From Cognaticolwellia mytili (lineage in GTDB: Bacteria > Pseudomonadota > Gammaproteobacteria > Enterobacterales > Alteromonadaceae), in the NCBI RefSeq assembly GCF_002104475.1, contig NZ_NBOF01000002.1:248001-312000 (forward strand): 64,000 nucleotides of DNA. The letters are read 5' to 3'. Under the pieces are notes generated by a model, which was not told where the DNA came from, ran no database searches, and worked only from the letters and a program-made list of their open reading frames with translations. Shown here piece by piece: positions 7,379 to 19,074 of this stretch (position 1 is the stretch's first letter; each line of letters starts with the position of its first letter). Position numbers and translations under genes: made by a program.

Positions 7379-8815
7379 TTGAAAACATTGCTATACGTAT
7401 ATATATTCCTTATCGGCTTAACTTCATTATCTGCCCAAGCAAATGGTGTATCACCATATCTGCCATTAAAAACAGATCAATTGTTTGAATTGGAATTAGA
7501 GAAACTTTCTAGTATTGCTAAGTTACCAATTTTAACTAAGCCTTATCATGCCGCGACAATTTACAAGTACATGACGAAGGTTAAAAATAGTCATCCCGCT
7601 TTATATCAACGATTAAATGCCTATATTAAACGTTACAAAAAGGCAGCAGCAATTACACATTTTTCCGCTCAATATAACCACTCGTTTAAAGATGATACTT
7701 TAGTTGCTAATCAACGAGGACTTAATATAGATGATTCATTTAAGTTTACCAGCGGTAGTTTTTGGCAGGTAAACGAACATCTCATTTTTAATGGTGGCGG
7801 CACATTTTATGATGGAGAAATAGTACCAAACAATAGCTATGTGTCTTTTGGCTGGGACGTATTCCAAGTAGACATTGGTTACAGAGAACATTGGTTGTCA
7901 CCGACTCAAGAAGGTGCTCTCTTGATGTCCACACAAGCAAAACCCGCCCTGAACGTAACTATTAGTAACCCGGAGTTGTTAACTGACTGGAATATTAAAT
8001 ATGAAATGTCAGTTGGTATTTTGGAAAAACAAGACGGCATTCAATTTGACAGAGATAAAGATCCTGTTTCTGGTAAACCGGCATTAATGACAATGCACCT
8101 TAGTTTCCAACCTCTTGACTGGTGGACTATAGGCTTTAACCGAACATTAATGTTTGCTGGCGATGACGGAGACATATCTCTGAAAGATGTTTGGGATGGT
8201 ATAATTGACCCTGTTAATAACGATAATTGCGGCGGTGATGGCACTGAATTGCAAGATTGTGCTGATGAATTCGGCAACCAACAAGCATCAATCAGCAATA
8301 AGTTTGATATCGCTCCTTTTGATTTCCCGATGAGCCTAACTTATGAGTATGCAGGTGAAGATACTAAAGAGCATCAGAATTACCAACTTGGCAACATAGC
8401 TCAAAATTTTGGCGTTTTTATTCCATACTTAACAGCGAACACTTCATTAAATTTTGAATATACCAAATTTCATAGCGCGTGGTATGTCCATCATATATAT
8501 GCAGAGGGCTACTCTAACGATAACGTAAAAATGGGGCATTGGTGGGGAAGTTTAAAAAAGCCGGATGACGGTGTAGGAGGAAGCGCTATGAGCTTACGAT
8601 TTAATTGGCAAAATATAGGTAGCTATCAGGTTTCAATGTTATACCGATCTGCTGAATTTGATCCATCAACACTATTTAATTACAAACGTTCACAAGAGTT
8701 AGAGATTTCATTAGAAAAAGTAACTGGTAGTGGTTTTTTAGGTGCAAAGCTGAATATAGGTGAAGACTCTTTAGGTAATAAATTTGTCGGAAGTAGTTTA
8801 TCCTATCGTTGGTAA
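7379..8815 (+). CDS. Capsule-assembly Wzi family outer-membrane protein
   Basis: A 478-residue exported protein with signal peptide (about 1-22, ending SAQANG). The N-terminal motif SPYLPLKTDQLFELELEKLSS is typical of Wzi-family proteins, and alternating beta strands with many aromatic residues end in YRW, as in outer-membrane barrels. Motifs such as GYREHWLSPTQEGALLMS and NPELLTDWNIKYEMSVG fit the capsule assembly Wzi family (PF14052). Wzi in E. coli K30 anchors capsular polysaccharide at the surface. No wza-wzb-wzc export genes are in the window, so the polysaccharide may be LPS- or lipid-linked and made elsewhere. The likely start is TTG 7379. The next gene, a GT9 transferase, begins 8 bp after the stop. 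Confidence 0.75.
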   Translation: MKTLLYVYIFLIGLTSLSAQANGVSPYLPLKTDQLFELELEKLSSIAKLPILTKPYHAATIYKYMTKVKNSHPALYQRLNAYIKRYKKAAAITHFSAQYNHSFKDDTLVANQRGLNIDDSFKFTSGSFWQVNEHLIFNGGGTFYDGEIVPNNSYVSFGWDVFQVDIGYREHWLSPTQEGALLMSTQAKPALNVTISNPELLTDWNIKYEMSVGILEKQDGIQFDRDKDPVSGKPALMTMHLSFQPLDWWTIGFNRTLMFAGDDGDISLKDVWDGIIDPVNNDNCGGDGTELQDCADEFGNQQASISNKFDIAPFDFPMSLTYEYAGEDTKEHQNYQLGNIAQNFGVFIPYLTANTSLNFEYTKFHSAWYVHHIYAEGYSNDNVKMGHWWGSLKKPDDGVGGSAMSLRFNWQNIGSYQVSMLYRSAEFDPSTLFNYKRSQELEISLEKVTGSGFLGAKLNIGEDSLGNKFVGSSLSYRW

Positions 8816-8823
8816 TAAAAAAT

Positions 8824-9825
8824 ATGTCAACAAAACAGATAGTTATATTTATGCCACGCTTTATTGGGGATTGTATTAATTGCACCCCTGCTATTAAGTT
8901 ACTAGAATTAAGCTACCCTGATGCTCAAATAACATTAGTGTTACGAGCGGTTCCTGCATTAGTTTTCAGCCGAAATACTGGATATAAAATTATTATCGAT
9001 GAACGTCTCAGCAATAAACTTCGGGGAATATTATCACTTGTAAAAACATTAAAAAAACAAAATTATGATGCTGCAATTTTAATGACAAATACACTTATCG
9101 ATGCCGTAATAACTAAAGCTTCAGGCATTAATAATGTTATTGGTTATGCTCAAGAGATGCGGAAACCACTACTTAAAAAAGCATTAAAATTGGATACACG
9201 AAGACACTATATTAATAGATATGCGTATCTAGCTAACGCTTTTTGTAATAATAAACATAGTATATTGCCTGATGTAAATTTATTTTTTGATAAAAAACAA
9301 AGTGTTTTGTTAAATATTGATACTTTGAAGGTAGGTTTTTGTATAGTTAACAAGGCAAAACTGAGCAGGCATTATCCAACAGGTCACTGTGCTAAAACTA
9401 TTGAATTAATTAATCAAAAAGTAAAAGAACCTTTATCATTCTTTTTAATTGGCTCCCCAGAAGAAATGACGGAAGCGGAACAAGTTGTAGCTACCTGTCA
9501 GAAAAGTAATATTGAAAATGTTCAATCTATAGCAGGAAAAACTACTATCCTTGAACTAATTGATACAATTGCCGATTTAGATCTTCTTATTACTGTCGAT
9601 TCTGGCCCCTTGCACATTGCAGCGGCAACCAAAACCTCCACAATAGCACTACATAGCAAAGGCACTAGTGCCTTTAGTACAGTTTGCCCTAAAGGCCCTC
9701 AAGTCCACGTTGTTAATTCACGGGGGGGGTATATTGATGATAATGATCAAGTATTAGATTTATTGCCTGAAGATATAGCTGAAAAAGCTTTAGATATATT
9801 AAATGAGCATAATTTACTTCACTAA
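8824..9825 (+). CDS. Glycosyltransferase family 9 (heptosyltransferase-like)
   Basis: A 333-residue cytoplasmic protein with the GT9 layout. The N-terminal motif FMPRFIGDCINCTPAIKLLE matches heptosyltransferases (RxxxxGDxxxxTP), and the nucleotide-sugar-binding part LITVDSGPLHIAAATKTSTIALHS is near residues 252-275. GT9 enzymes such as WaaC, WaaF and WaaQ add heptose to the LPS inner core; the specific sugar cannot be told here. ATG 8824 is preferred over the overlapping TTG 8809. It follows the Wzi-like gene by 8 bp, so the two are probably co-transcribed and linked to surface polysaccharide. AT content and codon use look slightly more AT-rich than in neighbours, as is common for surface-glycan genes. 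Confidence 0.85.
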   Translation: MSTKQIVIFMPRFIGDCINCTPAIKLLELSYPDAQITLVLRAVPALVFSRNTGYKIIIDERLSNKLRGILSLVKTLKKQNYDAAILMTNTLIDAVITKASGINNVIGYAQEMRKPLLKKALKLDTRRHYINRYAYLANAFCNNKHSILPDVNLFFDKKQSVLLNIDTLKVGFCIVNKAKLSRHYPTGHCAKTIELINQKVKEPLSFFLIGSPEEMTEAEQVVATCQKSNIENVQSIAGKTTILELIDTIADLDLLITVDSGPLHIAAATKTSTIALHSKGTSAFSTVCPKGPQVHVVNSRGGYIDDNDQVLDLLPEDIAEKALDILNEHNLLH

Positions 9826-9886
9826 TAAAAGGAAGGGAAAGGACATCTATTCCAGATAAGAAATAAATATCGATAACTTTCTTTAT

Positions 9887-10930
9887 TTAAATTTTCCAAT
9901 ATTTCAGTTGTCTTCTCATTTTAAGCTGTCGAAAAAAATCTAATGGCTTAGCCTTAAGGTTTCCTTTCTCTGCAATAGACTTATCGATTGCTTCTAATAC
10001 CCTGTATGATGAGTTCCCATCAGAATATGGATGAGTGTCATTTATATATTTATAAATTTTTTCTAGTAATACCTTAGGTGGCTCAAAAGCTTTCTCGATT
10101 GATTCTTCCAGTTTTGATGGCAAGTCAATATCAATCAAGTAATCTTCAGGTGATGCATTATTAAATGTAACTACAGGCTTGCCTTGCAATATGAACATAA
10201 TCAAGACAGATGATGTATCACACACCATTACATCAGCCTGATTTAATAGTGGGACAATATTATCTGTTTCGATATATGATAAATGCTCACCTTGTATAGA
10301 CTTATACATATCAACTATTTTTTTATCCATTTTAGGGTGAAATTGCACTAACCAGTTCCACCTCCCAGTCTCGCTTAGGCGCTTAACTTCTTCAAATAAA
10401 TGAGGTGCACAAGTTAACTTTTTGGAAAAGGTAGAGCACATCAAAACAGTTGGTTTTTCTTCCTTATTAGATACTTTATTCATATTAAATAAAGGATCTA
10501 ATGCGCACCAGCCAGTCTCAGCAACTCTAAATGTTTGATGTATTGAAGCTAATCGTTGAAACTCTTTAGTAGTATCAGGCCCTTGCGTACAATACAAATC
10601 AAAACAATTGCGTACTTTATAATGATCATTGCGTCCTCTCTTATCAACTTTACCCGCATCAAATCCATGAAAAACTGCAACATTTAACCCAGGAAAAAAT
10701 GTCGGTGCAATATTCGCTGGGAAAATGACTGCATCAGGATTGTATTTCACAATATCAGCAGCGTTTTCTATAATTCTTTCATCTTCAGCAAAATAATCTA
10801 AATTAACCGCATTTCCTTGAACAAACCAAAACACCTCCCTATTCGTCTTTCGAATAGCATCCTGTAAGGGCCTTAAAATTGCAAAGCTATAATTTTGAGA
10901 AATATATAGTAAAAATTTTGTTGCTGACAT
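9887..10930 (-). CDS. CDP-glycerol glycerophosphotransferase family protein
   Basis: A 347-residue protein with a GT-B-like fold and motifs of the CDP-glycerol:poly(glycerophosphate) glycerophosphotransferase family (PF04464). These are VAVFHGFDAGKVDKRGRNDHYKVRNCFDLYCTQG (residues about 84-117, an HG plus KRG-type motif) and ADVMVCDTSSVLIMFILQGKPVVTFNN (about 232-258, the conserved D-T/S-SS segment). In Gram-positives these enzymes build teichoic acid; Gram-negative members probably transfer glycerol phosphate or a related group to LPS or capsule. It is convergent with the GT9 gene and faces away from leuA. Substrate is unknown. ATG at 10930 is the only good start. Confidence 0.72.
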   Translation of the reverse strand: MSATKFLLYISQNYSFAILRPLQDAIRKTNREVFWFVQGNAVNLDYFAEDERIIENAADIVKYNPDAVIFPANIAPTFFPGLNVAVFHGFDAGKVDKRGRNDHYKVRNCFDLYCTQGPDTTKEFQRLASIHQTFRVAETGWCALDPLFNMNKVSNKEEKPTVLMCSTFSKKLTCAPHLFEEVKRLSETGRWNWLVQFHPKMDKKIVDMYKSIQGEHLSYIETDNIVPLLNQADVMVCDTSSVLIMFILQGKPVVTFNNASPEDYLIDIDLPSKLEESIEKAFEPPKVLLEKIYKYINDTHPYSDGNSSYRVLEAIDKSIAEKGNLKAKPLDFFRQLKMRRQLKYWKI

Positions 10931-11074
10931 TTCTTAACTCATGGGATAGTTTAAGCGTTAACTAATAGATTTTAACAAGTTACCGCATAAAGACCAGCTT
11001 TAGATATGCTGACAGTATTCTTTTTGTATTTAAGTTAGATACAAATAAACTTATAAGATATAAACAAATCATCA

Positions 11075-11104
11075 TTGACATGGCTATGTTAAATACGCTA
11101 TTAA
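11075..11104 (+). promoter_or_regulatory. Promoter of the leu operon
   Basis: Consensus TTGACA at 11075-11080, an 18-bp spacer and TATTAA at 11099-11104. It lies about 30 bp before the leuL leader start. The 10931-11074 stretch before it, the divergent side of the CDP-glycerol transferase gene, shows no other feature I can support. Confidence 0.6.
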
Positions 11105-11136
11105 TAACCTATAAATACTTAAACAACAAAGCAAAC

Positions 11137-11199
11137 ATGAAGCAATTTACCAACATTATCCGAATTAACCTCCTCCTCGTATTCTCCATGCGTGGCTAG
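11137..11199 (+). CDS. leuL: leu operon leader peptide
   Basis: A 20-codon ORF (ATG 11137 to TAG 11199) with three consecutive leucine codons CTC CTC CTC at residues 12-14, near the end, followed by a basic residue and a hairpin plus T-tract before leuA. CTC is a rare leucine codon in this AT-rich genome, which would make stalling sensitive to charged tRNA-Leu. This is the same arrangement as enterobacterial leuL, which controls leuABCD by transcription attenuation. No strong Shine-Dalgarno sequence is seen upstream (AACAAAGCAAAC). Confidence 0.85.
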   Translation: MKQFTNIIRINLLLVFSMRG

Positions 11200-11241
11200 G
11201 TTTTTATTGCTTTGAAATAAATAGATAATAAATAAAACACT

Positions 11242-11271
11242 AAACCCGCGCTAATAACCGCGGGTTTTTTT
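11242..11271 (+). terminator. leu attenuator terminator
   Basis: AAACCCGCG (11242-11250) pairs with CGCGGGTTT (11259-11267), loop of 8 nt, followed by a T-tract. It lies 43 bp after leuL and 45 bp before leuA, so it should stop transcription when leucine is plentiful. Confidence 0.88.
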
Positions 11272-11315
11272 ATGCCCGTATTCTAGCGTTAATACTTTAG
11301 CAATCAGGACAAAAC

Positions 11316-14097
<2,782 letters not shown>

Positions 14098-14099
14098 TC

Positions 14100-15536
14100 A
14101 TGGCTACTACCTTATATGAAAAATTATGGCAGCGTCATGTCATTGAAGAGAAAGCTGATGAAACACCGTTAATATTTGTCGATCGTCATTTGATCCACGA
14201 AGTGACATCACCTCAGGCTTTTGCAAACTTAAAGTTTCACAACCGTGTATTACGTCACCCTGAGCGCACAATCGCTACTATGGATCATAATATCTCAACT
14301 CGCTCTATTGAAATAAACGCCGCCGGAGAGGGTGCAGCAAATCAGCTACGCACCTTAGAAAAAAACTGTAAAGAATTTGGTATCGAATTATTTGGTATGG
14401 GTCATAAAAATCAAGGCATCGTCCACGTAATGGGGCCAGAGCTTGGCTTAACGTTACCTGGTACCGTGATTGTTTGTGGTGATTCGCACACCGCCACTCA
14501 TGGTGCTTTCGGCGCATTAGCATTTGGTATCGGTACGTCTGAAGTTGAACACGTTTTCGCAACACAAACCTTGCGTCAAACCAAAGCTAAAACCATGAAA
14601 ATAGAAGTCAAAGGTCAAGTAGCTGCAGGCATTAGTGCTAAAGACATTATTTTAGCTATTATTGGCAAAACTGGTAGCGCTGGAGCAACAGGTTATGTTG
14701 TTGAATATTGTGGTGAAGCAATTGAGCGCTTAACCATGGAAGAACGGATGACCGTCTGTAACATGAGTATTGAATTTGGCGCTAAAGCCGGTTTAATAGC
14801 ACCCGATGAAACCACATTTGAATATTTAAAAGGTAAAGAATATTCACCAAAAGGTCAGATTTGGCAGCAAGCAGTAAATGATTGGCAGCAACTAAAATCT
14901 GACAGCAATGCCATATTTGATAGCTACTTAACACTTGATGCAAAAGAGATAAAAACTCAAGTTACTTGGGGCACCACACCAGGGCAAGTGACCCAAGTTG
15001 ATAATGTAGTACCTTCACCAGAAGACTTTTCAGATCCTGTAGAGCGTGAATCTTGCATTGCAGCATTAAAATATATGGGCTTAACAGCTGGCACTAAAAT
15101 TACTGATATTGCTATCAATAAAGTATTTATCGGCTCATGCACCAATTCACGCATCGAAGATTTACGCGCTGCAGCAAGTATTGCCAAAGGTAAGCAAGTT
15201 TCACCTAATGTTGATGCCATTGTTGTACCTGGCTCATACCGTGTTAAGGAACAAGCAGAAGCTGAAGGTTTAGCGCAAACCTTTATCGACGCAGGTTTTG
15301 AATGGCGCTTACCTGGTTGCTCGATGTGCTTAGGCATGAATGATGACGTACTAACTGAAGGCGATCGTTGTGCTTCCACCAGTAACCGAAACTTTGAAGG
15401 GCGCCAAGGGCGAGGCAGTCGAACTCACTTAGTCAGCCCCGAACTAGCAGCGGCTTCAGCCATTGCCGGACATTTTGTCGACTTAACTAAAATTAACCAA
15501 GCTAATCAAGCTAATCAAGCTAATCAAGGAGCGTAA
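14100..15536 (+). CDS. leuC: 3-isopropylmalate dehydratase, large subunit
   Basis: A 478-residue aconitase-family subunit that isomerises 2- to 3-isopropylmalate with LeuD. The 4Fe-4S cluster cysteines are in FIGSCTNSR (about residue 347) and [10 protein letters not shown] (about 407-410). Early motifs [14 protein letters not shown] and [27 protein letters not shown] match the family. The last residues are an unusual tandem Gln-Ala-Asn repeat, encoded by a 9-bp direct repeat (15500-15530) that extends the protein about 10 residues past its usual end. The stop at 15536 is 1 bp before leuD ATG. Confidence 0.97.
   Translation: MATTLYEKLWQRHVIEEKADETPLIFVDRHLIHEVTSPQAFANLKFHNRVLRHPERTIATMDHNISTRSIEINAAGEGAANQLRTLEKNCKEFGIELFGMGHKNQGIVHVMGPELGLTLPGTVIVCGDSHTATHGAFGALAFGIGTSEVEHVFATQTLRQTKAKTMKIEVKGQVAAGISAKDIILAIIGKTGSAGATGYVVEYCGEAIERLTMEERMTVCNMSIEFGAKAGLIAPDETTFEYLKGKEYSPKGQIWQQAVNDWQQLKSDSNAIFDSYLTLDAKEIKTQVTWGTTPGQVTQVDNVVPSPEDFSDPVERESCIAALKYMGLTAGTKITDIAINKVFIGSCTNSRIEDLRAAASIAKGKQVSPNVDAIVVPGSYRVKEQAEAEGLAQTFIDAGFEWRLPGCSMCLGMNDDVLTEGDRCASTSNRNFEGRQGRGSRTHLVSPELAAASAIAGHFVDLTKINQANQANQANQGA
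15500..15530 (+). repeat. 9-bp tandem repeat at the 3' end of leuC
   Basis: Units of CAAGCTAAT occur in tandem about three times and encode repeated Gln-Ala-Asn at the LeuC C-terminus. The unit length is a multiple of three, so copy-number changes keep the frame. Confidence 0.85.
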
Positions 15537-15537
15537 C

Positions 15538-16134
15538 ATGGAAAAATTTACTCAACATACCGGATTAGTTGCGCCCTTAGATGCAGCAAATGTTGATACC
15601 GACCAGATCATTCCAAAACAATTCCTACAAAAAACCACTAGAATCGGCTTTGGGCAACATTTATTTCATGACTGGCGTTATTTAGATGCTACTGGTGAGA
15701 AAAGTAACCCTGAATTCATTTTGAATAGCCCGCAATATCAAGGGGCAAGTATTTTACTTACCCGTGAGAACTTTGGTTGTGGTTCAAGTCGAGAGCACGC
15801 GCCTTGGGCACTACAAGAATATGGTTTTAAAGTTATTATCGCCTCAAGCTTTGCTGATATTTTTTATGCTAACTGTATTAACATCGGCATTGTACCAATC
15901 GTATTATCTGAAGAAGTAATAGAAACATTATTTCAGAGTACAAATGATAACTCACAACAGTTCACCGTTGATTTAGCAGCATGTACCGTTAATACCGAAA
16001 GTTCTCAATATCAATTTAACCTTGCACCATTTCATAAGTACTGCTTAGAAAACGGTGTTGATAGTGTTGGTTGGACACTAGATAAACTGGCGAAAATTGA
16101 AAGTTACGAAGCGCAAATGCCCGCTTGGCAATAA
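15538..16134 (+). CDS. leuD: 3-isopropylmalate dehydratase, small subunit
   Basis: A 198-residue swivel-domain subunit that pairs with LeuC. It starts [28 protein letters not shown] and carries the substrate-recognition motif [15 protein letters not shown] (about residues 79-93). Standard length (E. coli 201). ATG 15538 lies 1 bp after the leuC stop, with AAGGAGCG as its ribosome binding site inside the leuC end. It is the last gene of leuABCD. Confidence 0.97.
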   Translation: MEKFTQHTGLVAPLDAANVDTDQIIPKQFLQKTTRIGFGQHLFHDWRYLDATGEKSNPEFILNSPQYQGASILLTRENFGCGSSREHAPWALQEYGFKVIIASSFADIFYANCINIGIVPIVLSEEVIETLFQSTNDNSQQFTVDLAACTVNTESSQYQFNLAPFHKYCLENGVDSVGWTLDKLAKIESYEAQMPAWQ

Positions 16135-16144
16135 GGCTTCTTTT

Positions 16145-16210
16145 TCAAGCTCAACACCTTAGCGCAGTGGCTACTGTTGAGCTTGATATAAACACACAAA
16201 AATGTGTTTT
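16145..16210 (+). terminator. Two hairpins after leuD, possible operon end
   Basis: TCAAGCTCAACA (16145-16156) pairs perfectly with TGTTGAGCTTGA (16175-16186), loop 18 nt. A second small stem AAACACA/TGTGTTT (16190-16196/16203-16209) is followed by T residues. The first is strong but lacks a T-tract; the second is weak with a short one. Together they probably end the leu transcript. The rest of the gap to 16396 shows no supported gene. Confidence 0.5.
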
Positions 16211-16396
16211 ATCACATTGCCCGCCTACTTTTATCTTTTCAATGCGAACGATATTTACATCACCTAAAAAAGCTCGCTTTATTATTTTTGATCAAATGAG
16301 CTTAAGTTTCTCCAGCTAAATATTAGCCAACATTACTATTCCTGCCTTTTAACGCTATAATAATATTATAAAAATAAAATTATTATAGGTTTTAAC

Positions 16397-17608
16397 ATGA
16401 CAGAAAAGCTCACAAAAATTACGTTACCACAATTAAAGTTAGGTATGTACGTTGTGAGTATTGTCAATCCGAAGAAGAATATTAATATAAAATCAGAAGG
16501 CTATATCTCTAGCCAGACGACTATTGAAAAGCTCAAAAAATCTGGAATTAAACATTTAACTATTGATGCTTCGAAAACAAAAAAAGAGTCAACTTCGATT
16601 ATTGTAGACCCCCCTAAGGAAAAGCCAAATAAAACGGAGCTTCCTCAGCAACAAAAAGTATCATTTAGCGCAGAGATGAATAACGCAAAAGTGTTATACA
16701 ATGATGCGAAAGTATTACAAAAAAAATTGCTGCATGACATATCTAAAGATAAACAATTGGATATGGAAACCATTCACAATACGACTAATGCTATAGTCGA
16801 CTCAGTGTTTAAAAACGAAGATGCCCTTGCTTGCTTATCTCGATTACGTGTTAAAGATGAATACCTTATTGAACACTCATTAAATGTTGCCATCTTAATG
16901 AGTATCTTTGCTAAACATTTAAAAGTTGAAAAGGTCATTATAGAACAACTCGCACTTGGCGCTTTTTTACATGATATAGGAAAAATAAAGGTACCTGATA
17001 CCATTTTACATAAACCAGGAAAGTTCACTGATGACGAATACGAACAAATGAAAAAGCACGTTGAATATGGTGTTGAAATTATAAGTCAAGAAACCCATAT
17101 ATCGGCAATATCGCACTCAGTGGTAAAATTACATCATGAGCGAGTTGATGGTAACGGCTACCCAAGTAAAGTCCCTGGAGAAGAGCTAGATTCTTATGCA
17201 AGAATGATTGCTATTGTTGATAGCTATGATGCAATGACCGCTGATAGAGTTTATAAAAAAGGTATGGCGCCGATTAAAGCCTTTAAAATTTTGCGCTCAG
17301 AAGACAATACTGGTTATGATAAAGAGCTAGTCGAGCAGTTTATCCAGTGCTTGGGGATATATCCTGTTGGCACACTCGTTAAGCTTGCTAGTGGGAAATT
17401 AGGCCTTATTAGTGCTTTAAATAATAGCAAGCCTCTGAATCCATTTGTGAAAGTTTTCTATAACGCGCGTTTAAATCAAGCAATTCCCATAAAAGAAATA
17501 GATTTAAGTCTTGGTAAACATCATGACCAAATTGAGTCCTGCATACGCCCAGAAGATTTTAGCCTAAATCTACTTGGCTTCTTCAAAATGGCTTTCATTG
17601 ATCAATAA
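16397..17608 (+). CDS. HD-GYP cyclic-di-GMP phosphodiesterase, copy 1
   Basis: A 403-residue cytoplasmic protein with an N-terminal DUF3391-like segment (about 1-60: ITLPQLKLGMYVVSIVNPKKN) and a C-terminal HD-GYP domain (about 150-330). The metal ligands are visible: H in EHSLNVA (about 157), HD in FLHDIGK (192-193), HHER near 246-249, and intact GYP in DGNGYP (about 254-256). HD-GYP proteins hydrolyse c-di-GMP and generally favour motility over biofilm. ATG 16397 follows TATAGG. A close paralogue follows 176 bp downstream. No sensor or REC domain is present, so input is probably through the N-terminal segment. Confidence 0.92.
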   Translation: MTEKLTKITLPQLKLGMYVVSIVNPKKNINIKSEGYISSQTTIEKLKKSGIKHLTIDASKTKKESTSIIVDPPKEKPNKTELPQQQKVSFSAEMNNAKVLYNDAKVLQKKLLHDISKDKQLDMETIHNTTNAIVDSVFKNEDALACLSRLRVKDEYLIEHSLNVAILMSIFAKHLKVEKVIIEQLALGAFLHDIGKIKVPDTILHKPGKFTDDEYEQMKKHVEYGVEIISQETHISAISHSVVKLHHERVDGNGYPSKVPGEELDSYARMIAIVDSYDAMTADRVYKKGMAPIKAFKILRSEDNTGYDKELVEQFIQCLGIYPVGTLVKLASGKLGLISALNNSKPLNPFVKVFYNARLNQAIPIKEIDLSLGKHHDQIESCIRPEDFSLNLLGFFKMAFIDQ

Positions 17609-17784
17609 ATAGATAAGTCCATCAGTAACAAATCAACCTTAGGTTGTTTAACACCAGATAAAACTTTCAAAGTTGGCAAGCTAAAATGCTTGCTTGGCAA
17701 TAATTAATTTGTCATGTAACATCTTGCGCCAACGCTGATTGTGTGTACGTTAGCAATACAAGCTTAAGCTTCAAGAGACAAAAT

Positions 17785-19017
17785 ATGCTGACTAAAAAGA
17801 TGGAAAAAGAACAGACTATTAATATTAGTCAATTACAACTCGGTATGTATGTCAAAGGCATCATCAAAAACGATGGTGAAATAATCAAAAGCGAGGGCTA
17901 TATTTTAGCATCCAAAAGCATTGAGAATTTACACAGTGCCGGCATAAGTAAATTGATTATTGTGCAAGAAAAAACTAAGAAAGTAGAAAAAGTTGACAAA
18001 GTCTTCAATGATATCGTCGTCACACTTCCTAGAAGCGAACATAAGACGACTGAGTATAAAAAATCCAACATTACCTTAGAACAAGAGTTAACCACTGCCA
18101 ATAAGTTGTATCAAGCAACTAAAGCTATACAAGAAAAAATCATTGCTAGCATTAAACAAAAAGAGCAATTAAAAGTTACAGAAATAATACCAACAACTGA
18201 TGCAATTGTAGCTTCCATTTTTCGTAATCAAGATGCGCTGTCTTGCTTATCACGCATAAATGATAAAGGCAGTTATTTAATGGGACATTCTACGAATGTC
18301 GCTATTCTGATGACTATTTTCGCTAAGTACTTAACCTTAGCAAAACCCATTATTGAACAATTAGCGCTAGGAGCATTTTTACATGACATTGGTAAGGTTT
18401 TACTACCAACAGAGTTACTAACAACAAAAAAATTAATAACAGAGCAAGAGCAAGAGCTTCTTGATAGCCATGTCCAGTTAGGGATAAAAGCATTAGAATC
18501 AACGCCAAGCATCTCACATATTGCAGTAAGAATAATTAATGAACATCATGAGCGCCTCGATGGTTCAGGATTCCCGTTAGGCTTAAAAGGAAAACAAATT
18601 GACTTATATAGTCGTATGATTGCGATTGTTGACCGTTACGATGGCATGGTCTCTGGCAGACCAAATAAAAAACCTATGTTTCCAATCAACGCTTTTAAGG
18701 CATTAATCAATGAAGCCCCTGATAAGTTAGATGAAGAACTCATCGAAAAATTTATTCAATGTATTGGCATTTATCCAGTGGGGACACTAGTTAAACTTAA
18801 CAGTGGTAAAATAGGTCTCATCAGTAAAATAAACAATAAAAAACCACTAAACCCTCATGTTAAAGTTTTCTATAATGCCCGTCTAAGTCAAGTGGTTGCC
18901 ATTGAAGAAATCGACTTAAGTCGCTCTAAGTATAAAGACCAAATTGATTGTTGTATCCGACCAGATGACTTCAGCCTCGATTTGCTAGCATTTTTTAAGA
19001 TGGCTTTTGGCGAATAA
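17785..19017 (+). CDS. HD-GYP domain protein, copy 2, with altered GFP motif
   Basis: A 410-residue paralogue of the preceding gene with the same domain order (DUF3391-like, then HD-GYP). HD ligands are kept (FLHDIGK, H200-D201; HHER at about 254-257), but the signature GYP is GFP (DGSGFPLG, about 262-264). The later VDRYDGMVSGRP replaces the usual VDxYDAMTxxRx, which is intact in copy 1. It may still be an active phosphodiesterase, or it may have become a c-di-GMP sensor or have changed substrate preference; sequence alone cannot say. ATG 17785 with AAGAGAC upstream is preferred over GTG 17743. Confidence 0.88.
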   Translation: MLTKKMEKEQTINISQLQLGMYVKGIIKNDGEIIKSEGYILASKSIENLHSAGISKLIIVQEKTKKVEKVDKVFNDIVVTLPRSEHKTTEYKKSNITLEQELTTANKLYQATKAIQEKIIASIKQKEQLKVTEIIPTTDAIVASIFRNQDALSCLSRINDKGSYLMGHSTNVAILMTIFAKYLTLAKPIIEQLALGAFLHDIGKVLLPTELLTTKKLITEQEQELLDSHVQLGIKALESTPSISHIAVRIINEHHERLDGSGFPLGLKGKQIDLYSRMIAIVDRYDGMVSGRPNKKPMFPINAFKALINEAPDKLDEELIEKFIQCIGIYPVGTLVKLNSGKIGLISKINNKKPLNPHVKVFYNARLSQVVAIEEIDLSRSKYKDQIDCCIRPDDFSLDLLAFFKMAFGE

Positions 19018-19074
19018 ATAAATAAAATAATAGTCGCGAATTTTCACAATAAAAATTCGCAACTGCGATGAAAT

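Noticed and set aside
16125-16319. 64-codon ORF overlapping the leuD end
   Set aside because: Overlaps leuD by 10 bp, spans two hairpins and shows no family features or ribosome binding site.
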